Shown: piece after piece, positions 59,774 to 64,000 of the stretch | How positions within the stretch are numbered: the first letter of the stretch is position 1 | Layout: the number at the start of each line of letters is the position of its first letter | Source of the DNA: LMUY01 sp965276785 | Lineage (GTDB): Bacteria; Pseudomonadota; Alphaproteobacteria; Acetobacterales; Acetobacteraceae | Assembly (NCBI GenBank): GCA_965276785.1 | Contig: OZ255629.1 | Coordinates: 2,232,001 to 2,296,000, forward strand | Direction of reading: 5' to 3' | DNA length: 64,000 nucleotides | The notes under the pieces: model-generated | Seen by the model: only the letters and a program-made list of their open reading frames with translations | Told to the model about the DNA's origin: nothing | Database searches by the model: none | Position numbers and translations under genes: made by a program

Positions 59774-60820
59774 CTAAAGCGACCAGCGCAGCCCGCAATT
59801 CTCGCACGGCTTGGGCGGCGCCTCGCTCAGCAAGCTCTGCCGGAACTGCTGATACAGCGGCCCGTTCCAAATCTCCCGGAGGCTCTGCTGGGTTGCGTCG
59901 CCCAGGGTATAGTTGCTGTAGCCACGGGCCGAAAACGGCGCGATGCAGCACGGCAGGGCGCGCCCGTGGGCGGTAAAATACATCAGCGACCAAGGCCGGC
60001 GGCACGTGGCCCAGGGGGTATCGCCGTCGCTGTTCTTCAGGCTGGTGCCGGGCTCGGTGGCGCCGGAGGCATCCAGCATCACGCCCAATTCAGTGCCCAC
60101 GGCCTGGGCGGCGGCAATCGCCTGCTCCTCATCGGCCTGGGTCTGCTCGAACAGGCTGTTTTCCGCCCGCGCCATGCCAAACCCGGCGTCATCAAACACC
60201 AGCCGCTGGAGGTGCACCTCACGGACGCCCATGCCGGCCGCCATGCGCACGAACTCCGGCAATTGCTGCACCGTCTCCTTCAACCCGGTGAGCCAGATCG
60301 ACACTTTGGGCGTGGCCGTGCCAGTACGGGCCTGATAGGCGGTGAATTTGCCGACGTCGCGCACGATGCGGTCGAAGAAATCCTTGCCGCGGACGGCGAG
60401 ATAGGTCGCACGGTCGGCGGCGTCCACCGACACCCGCAACTCGTCGAGCCCAGTGGCCACCAGTTCGGGAAACTTCTTCGGGCTCAGCAACGTGCCGTTG
60501 GTGTTGAACAGCACGTAGATGCCGCGATCCTTCAGGTAGCGGATCATCCGCGGCAGCTCTTTGACCAGCATCGGCTCACCCACGCCATGCAGCACCACAC
60601 GGGCGATGCTCGGGAACTGGTCCACGATGGAGGTGAACAAGTCCCAGCTCATATCGGCCGGCGGCTCGAGGGTCTCGAATGTGCGCGGGCAGGTCTCGCA
60701 CAGCAGGTTGCACCGGTTGGTGGTCTCCAGGTAGAGGCATACCGGTGGCGCTGCGACCAGGTCACGGTTTTGCACGGTTTCGAAATAACGACGCGGATCC
60801 TGCAGCGCGCTGGCCGACAT
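59774..60820 (-). CDS. radical SAM/SPASM enzyme of unknown substrate
   Basis: A 348 aa radical SAM protein. The cluster-binding CxxxCxxC is TTNRCNLLCETC (C37, C41, C44), followed by RVVLHGVGEPMLVKELPRMIRYLKDRGIYVLFNTNGTLL. The C-terminus has a SPASM-like set of cysteines (a Cys in TPWATCRRPW, the ALPCC pair, C339 and C342 in PCENCG), suggesting one or two auxiliary clusters. The ATG at 60820 has AGGAG 7 nt upstream. The SPASM class modifies peptides, proteins or carbohydrates; among glycosyltransferase genes a sugar or lipid substrate is plausible, but this is inference. Confidence 0.88.
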   Translation of the reverse strand: MSASALQDPRRYFETVQNRDLVAAPPVCLYLETTNRCNLLCETCPRTFETLEPPADMSWDLFTSIVDQFPSIARVVLHGVGEPMLVKELPRMIRYLKDRGIYVLFNTNGTLLSPKKFPELVATGLDELRVSVDAADRATYLAVRGKDFFDRIVRDVGKFTAYQARTGTATPKVSIWLTGLKETVQQLPEFVRMAAGMGVREVHLQRLVFDDAGFGMARAENSLFEQTQADEEQAIAAAQAVGTELGVMLDASGATEPGTSLKNSDGDTPWATCRRPWSLMYFTAHGRALPCCIAPFSARGYSNYTLGDATQQSLREIWNGPLYQQFRQSLLSEAPPKPCENCGLRWSL

Positions 60821-60833
60821 CAGGCTTCTCCTC

Positions 60834-62174
60834 TCACGCGGCGCGATGCGCCCGGTATGATTGCACAGCATCCAGCCCAGCCAGCGCCAGGCTGGGGGCA
60901 TACACCAGCCACGGGAAGATGCTGATGCGGTGGTAGGGGTCCTCGTAAAGCAATACGCTGCTGGCCGACAAAAAGATCACGCTGCGATAGGGCGCAAAAC
61001 ACGCGAGCAGCGCCAGCCACCCGACATACCAGGGATAATGCGGCGAAATTGCGACTGTCGTGGCCATCGCCAGCACCGCCGAACCCCGGCCAACCGCCAA
61101 AACCCGGGCGCCAGGGTCCGTGGGCAGCGGGCGTCCCAAGGCATACCAAGCCGCAAGACCCAGCAGCACACAAGCTGCCGCGGCGAGATAGGCCCGAATC
61201 GCCCAGTGCGGCAAGGGAGCCAGCGCGTGCAGCATGCGCAGCAGGGCGAAGCCGGAACCGTTGTCGATACCCTCTTCGGCGGCGTAGCCAGGAAGAAAGC
61301 CCAGCACGTGCCATCCCGCCCCGATCGCATAGGCGGCATAGCCTACCACCAGTACGGCCAGCGTCGCCGCCAGCAGCCGCCAGTCCCACCGCTGCCAGAA
61401 CGCCGGGAACAGCGCGGCCGGCAGCAGCTTGCACAGAATCGCGAACCCCAGCAGCGTCCCCGTGAGCCCGCGCCGCCCCGCCGCGACCGCCACTAAAGCC
61501 AAGGCGATGAAGCCGATGCTGGCCGCGTCGATATGCCCGTTGCCGGCATATTCCCACACCGGCAGCGGGTTCCAGGCATAGATCAGCACGTCCGCGGCCG
61601 GCCGGCCGGCCTGTCGCAACAGGGAGGCGACGCAGGCCACTGCCACCACTTCGAAGCCCAGCATGACCAGTTTCACCGCCATCAGCGACGACCAGGTGAG
61701 CCCAATGGCCGCGAAGATCACCTGCGCCATCGGTGGATAGATGGTGGGCGCCTCCTCCGAGCGGTTGACGCTGGTGTAGATGTCCTGGTCGCGCAGGAAC
61801 TCCAATTGCGGGGCAGCCGGCAAATACAGGTACGGGTTGATGCCATGGCTCTGCACCCGCCCGTCCCAAACATAGCGGAACAGGTCGGAGGACAAAAACG
61901 GCGGGGTGAACAGCGCGATGGCGCGGGTGGCGCTGAACACCAGCACCACAACCAGCAGCGCGCGACGCGGCGGCGGACCAGACCGGATCAGCCAGACCGC
62001 GCCAAAGTAAACCACGGCTGCCGCCAACTCGAAGCCGATGAACAGCCAAAGCCGCTGGTCCGACCCGATGGTCGAGACCGAGCCGGGCTGATGGCAGAGC
62101 GATTCGGCCGCCACCAGCAGCAAGAGCAGCAATCCCGCCCCGGCGAAGGCGTGCTCACGCGTCCAGCCGGTCAC
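60834..62174 (-). CDS. GT87-like polytopic membrane glycosyltransferase
   Basis: A 446 aa membrane protein with about ten helices. The GT-C-type loop after an early helix reads FLSSDLFRYVWDGRVQSHGINPYLY, followed by YPPMAQVIFA and ADVLIYAWNPLPVWEYAGNGHIDA, which closely resembles polyprenol-phosphate-sugar-using mannosyl/arabinosyl-type enzymes (GT87/DUF2029). The start is a GTG at 62174 overlapping the DUF2064 stop as GTGA (62174-62171); the open frame up to 62513 is a shadow of that gene. It likely transfers a sugar on the periplasmic face. Confidence 0.85.
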   Translation of the reverse strand: MTGWTREHAFAGAGLLLLLLVAAESLCHQPGSVSTIGSDQRLWLFIGFELAAAVVYFGAVWLIRSGPPPRRALLVVVLVFSATRAIALFTPPFLSSDLFRYVWDGRVQSHGINPYLYLPAAPQLEFLRDQDIYTSVNRSEEAPTIYPPMAQVIFAAIGLTWSSLMAVKLVMLGFEVVAVACVASLLRQAGRPAADVLIYAWNPLPVWEYAGNGHIDAASIGFIALALVAVAAGRRGLTGTLLGFAILCKLLPAALFPAFWQRWDWRLLAATLAVLVVGYAAYAIGAGWHVLGFLPGYAAEEGIDNGSGFALLRMLHALAPLPHWAIRAYLAAAACVLLGLAAWYALGRPLPTDPGARVLAVGRGSAVLAMATTVAISPHYPWYVGWLALLACFAPYRSVIFLSASSVLLYEDPYHRISIFPWLVYAPSLALAGLDAVQSYRAHRAA

Positions 62175-62896
62175 GCGGCCAAGCGTTTGCGTAAGCCGAG
62201 CCGGTCCACGCAGGCGACCGTGGCGGGCGCAGCATAGCCGGGTGCTGGCCGGGCAAACTCTGCCAGCAGCCGGCCAAGCGCGGCGCGGTCGTCCACGTCG
62301 TACCACGGCGGCAGGTCCTGCACGGGCAAGCCGAAGCGGGCGGCGGCCGCCCGGGTCTGCGCGGCAACCCGCTCGGTGCTCCAGGCGATGCCGGCATAAA
62401 GCTCGGGGTGGGGCTGCGTCATGCCAAGCAAGTAGTAGCCGCCATCCTCCGCCGGGCCCATGACAACCCGGTCCGCCCCGCTCTGCAGCGTTCGCGCCGC
62501 CTGTACCAGGCATGCGGTGGGCAAGGTGGGGCTGTCCGAGTTAAGCACGCACACGGATTTGTGACCACGTTCAAACAACGCTCGGGTGGCATGCCACAGC
62601 GAGCGGCCGAACCCCTCCACGCCGGCCGGCGCTTCGCCGCTGCCATCCGCCAAGATCAACCCGGTGCCAGGCGCGAGCACGCCGTCGAACAAATGCTCGA
62701 AGCCGGCGGGCGTGTAAGCCACGTAGCCGTCGATGCCATCCACCTCGCGCGCCGCAGCCAAAATATTCTCCGAAATGTCGCGCAGGAATGCGGCGCTCAT
62801 CTGCTGTGCCTCGTCGGGCTGCAGGAAAGGCGATAGGCGCGTCTTGGAGTGCCCGGCGCGTGGCGCCTTGGCCATGATGGCGATTGCACAACTCAT
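62171..62896 (-). CDS. DUF2064/TIGR04282-type glycosyltransferase
   Basis: A 241 aa nucleotidyl- or glycosyltransferase-fold protein: IAIMAKAPRAGHSKTRLSPFL is the typical opening, SVCVLNSDSPTLPTACLVQAA holds the SDSP metal motif, and RVVMGPAEDGGYYLLGM follows. The family is annotated as a radical-SAM-associated transferase (in arsenosugar loci, for example), which fits the radical SAM gene two positions downstream. It is the first gene of the six-gene operon running to 57382. Confidence 0.87.
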   Translation of the reverse strand: MSCAIAIMAKAPRAGHSKTRLSPFLQPDEAQQMSAAFLRDISENILAAAREVDGIDGYVAYTPAGFEHLFDGVLAPGTGLILADGSGEAPAGVEGFGRSLWHATRALFERGHKSVCVLNSDSPTLPTACLVQAARTLQSGADRVVMGPAEDGGYYLLGMTQPHPELYAGIAWSTERVAAQTRAAAARFGLPVQDLPPWYDVDDRAALGRLLAEFARPAPGYAAPATVACVDRLGLRKRLAA

Positions 62897-63133
62897 AGCG
62901 GATTGCGTCCAGGAAAATGGGCGGGACAGGCGGCCCCGTCAGTATCACGCCTGCCAGAGGTGGCAAACTTGGCGGCAAAACGATGGCGCTCGCGCGGCAC
63001 GCGCATGCGGTGTGGCCGGACCAGGCCTTGATGTTATGAGGCTGCGGTTGCACCTCGGCAGGGCACAGCGGATTGCGCGCAGGGCGGCCGATCCGATTGG
63101 TGGGGCTTCACGAGACACGAGGATACAACGACG

Positions 63134-64000
63134 ATGGACGCCATCTCCAAGCCCGCCGGCCCCAAGCTCACTGGCGCCGAGGCGCTCAAGGCGGCCAGCC
63201 ACGGCCTGCGCGGGGACATCGCGCGGGAGATCACCGGCAATCCGCGCGGCGGGATCAGCGAGGCGTCCTACAGCCTGCTGAAGTTCCACGGCAGCTACGA
63301 GCAGTTCGACCGCGACACCGCCACCGCCCGCAAGCAGGCCGGGCAGGACAAAGAATGGCAGTTCATGGTGCGGGTGAAGGCGCCCGGCGGGCTCATGACC
63401 GGGCAGCAATACCTCGCCTTGAACGCCATTTCCGAGCGCTATGCCAATCACACGCTGAAAATCACCTCGCGCCAGGGCATCCAGTTCCACGGCACCGTGA
63501 TCGGCGACCTCAAGCCAGAGATCGCCGCCATCAATCACGCGCTGATGACCACCTATGCCGCCTGCGGCGACGTGGTGCGCAACGTAATGACCACCCCGGC
63601 GCCGCGGCGCGACGCGGTGCATCGCCGCCTGCTGGAGGACGCGCAGATGCTGTCCGCCCGCGTGTTGCCGGCCAGCCGCGCCTACTACCAGATTTTCCTG
63701 GACGAAGCCGAGGGCGAGGACGCCGCACCCGCGCAAGAGCCGGTCTATGGCGCCACCTACCTGCCGCGCAAATTCAAGATCGGCCTAGTCCATAGCGCCG
63801 ACAACACGGTGGACGTGTTGAGTAACGACCTGGGTTTTGTCGCCGTGTTCGAGGGCGACGAGTTGCTTGGCTACCAATTCTATGTCGGCGGCGGCCAAGG
63901 CATGACCCACAACAAGCCGCGCACCTTCCCTCGCGTGGCGACTGCCGCGGGGTTCGTCGGGCCAAACCAGCTGTGGCAGACCGCCGCTGCGGTGATCGCG
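63134..64000 (+). CDS. sulfite reductase hemoprotein, N-terminal part, cut by window end
   Basis: The first 289 residues of a siroheme-dependent sulfite/nitrite reductase. It has GGISEASYSLLKFHGSYEQFDRD, LMTGQQYLALNAISERYANHTLKITSRQGIQFHGTVIGDLK, CGDVVRNVMTTPAP and an FYVGGGQGMTHNKPRTFPR segment. These match assimilatory sulfite reductase (CysI/SirA type) better than nitrite reductase because of the TSRQGIQFHG and the MTHNKP loop. The siroheme and [4Fe-4S] cysteines lie beyond the edge. GAGG lies about 10 nt before the ATG. It would reduce sulfite to sulfide for cysteine synthesis. Confidence 0.9.
   Translation, partial: MDAISKPAGPKLTGAEALKAASHGLRGDIAREITGNPRGGISEASYSLLKFHGSYEQFDRDTATARKQAGQDKEWQFMVRVKAPGGLMTGQQYLALNAISERYANHTLKITSRQGIQFHGTVIGDLKPEIAAINHALMTTYAACGDVVRNVMTTPAPRRDAVHRRLLEDAQMLSARVLPASRAYYQIFLDEAEGEDAAPAQEPVYGATYLPRKFKIGLVHSADNTVDVLSNDLGFVAVFEGDELLGYQFYVGGGQGMTHNKPRTFPRVATAAGFVGPNQLWQTAAAVIA

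Noticed and set aside
59041..62896. Arsenosugar biosynthesis locus
   Set aside because: Only the DUF2064 gene fits; ars genes and the typical companion methyltransferase are missing, and the radical SAM protein has SPASM-like cysteines, so the specific pathway is not supported.

Overview
The window is a gene-dense, high-GC (visibly well above 60%) chromosomal segment of an alphaproteobacterium, most probably a member of the Acetobacteraceae or a close relative. Support for this: the order secY-adk-rpsM-rpsK-rpoA-rplQ with a Cys4 zinc-lid adenylate kinase; the alphaproteobacterial block SUV3-like helicase / S4 protein / fdxA / carD; the lepB-rnc-era operon; and several small secreted proteins of types that I recall from Acetobacteraceae. 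No rRNA, phage, transposase or CRISPR array was seen. One tRNA-Ser(CGA) is present.

Layout. 1-4241 (minus): the 3' half of the spc/alpha ribosomal-protein operon, cut off from its usual rplO neighbour. 4547-8856 (plus): an RND efflux adaptor and pump. 8888-11776 (minus): two small exported proteins and parC. 11939-13561 (plus): a microbial rhodopsin followed by a Brp/Blh-type carotene dioxygenase, i.e. a light-driven pump and the enzyme that makes its retinal. 13524-19706 (minus): recO, a YncE/phosphoesterase fusion, and lepB-rnc-era. 19837-22175: small exported proteins, a ModE-like regulator, an internally deleted aldehyde dehydrogenase and a DUF2442 protein. 22282-24046 (minus): UDG-family glycosylase, thpR, GDSL esterase. 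24045-28127 (plus): a YbbA/YbbP-type ABC system and a Bax-inhibitor-1 family protein. 28287-32565 (minus): carD with a long acidic N-terminus, fdxA, S4 protein, helicase. 32661-39429: methyltransferase, an unknown protein, a dense cluster of palindromic intergenic repeats, a large MmeI-like restriction-methylation enzyme and a secreted alpha/beta hydrolase. 39624-44484 (minus): a GT2 plus polytopic partner, thiL, an FNT-family transporter and tRNA-Ser. 44579-49335 (plus): flavin monooxygenase, two ABC permeases, an undecaprenyl-phosphate sugar transferase. 49422-54303 (minus): a glutathione S-transferase remnant, hydrolase, peroxiredoxin, LigD, DUF2939. 54511-57285 (plus): bolA, monothiol glutaredoxin, DUF2461, glutathione reductase. 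57382-62896 (minus): a compact six-gene operon with three glycosyltransferase-type proteins, a GT87-like membrane protein, a radical SAM/SPASM enzyme and a DUF2147 protein. 63134-64000: start of a sulfite reductase hemoprotein, cut by the window edge.

The points most worth following up are: the rhodopsin-Blh pair, whose helix-C triad reads Asp-Thr-Ala; the radical SAM/glycosyltransferase operon of unknown product; the CarD acidic extension; two genes (aldehyde dehydrogenase and glutathione S-transferase) that kept both ends but lost their middles; the nested repeat cluster at 34.1-34.8 kb; and frequent GTGA/TTGA stop-start overlaps that couple gene pairs across the window. Start codons were chosen from ribosome-binding sites, overlaps and family length, and several differ from the longest open frame. 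All functional calls come from reading motifs; no database search was run.
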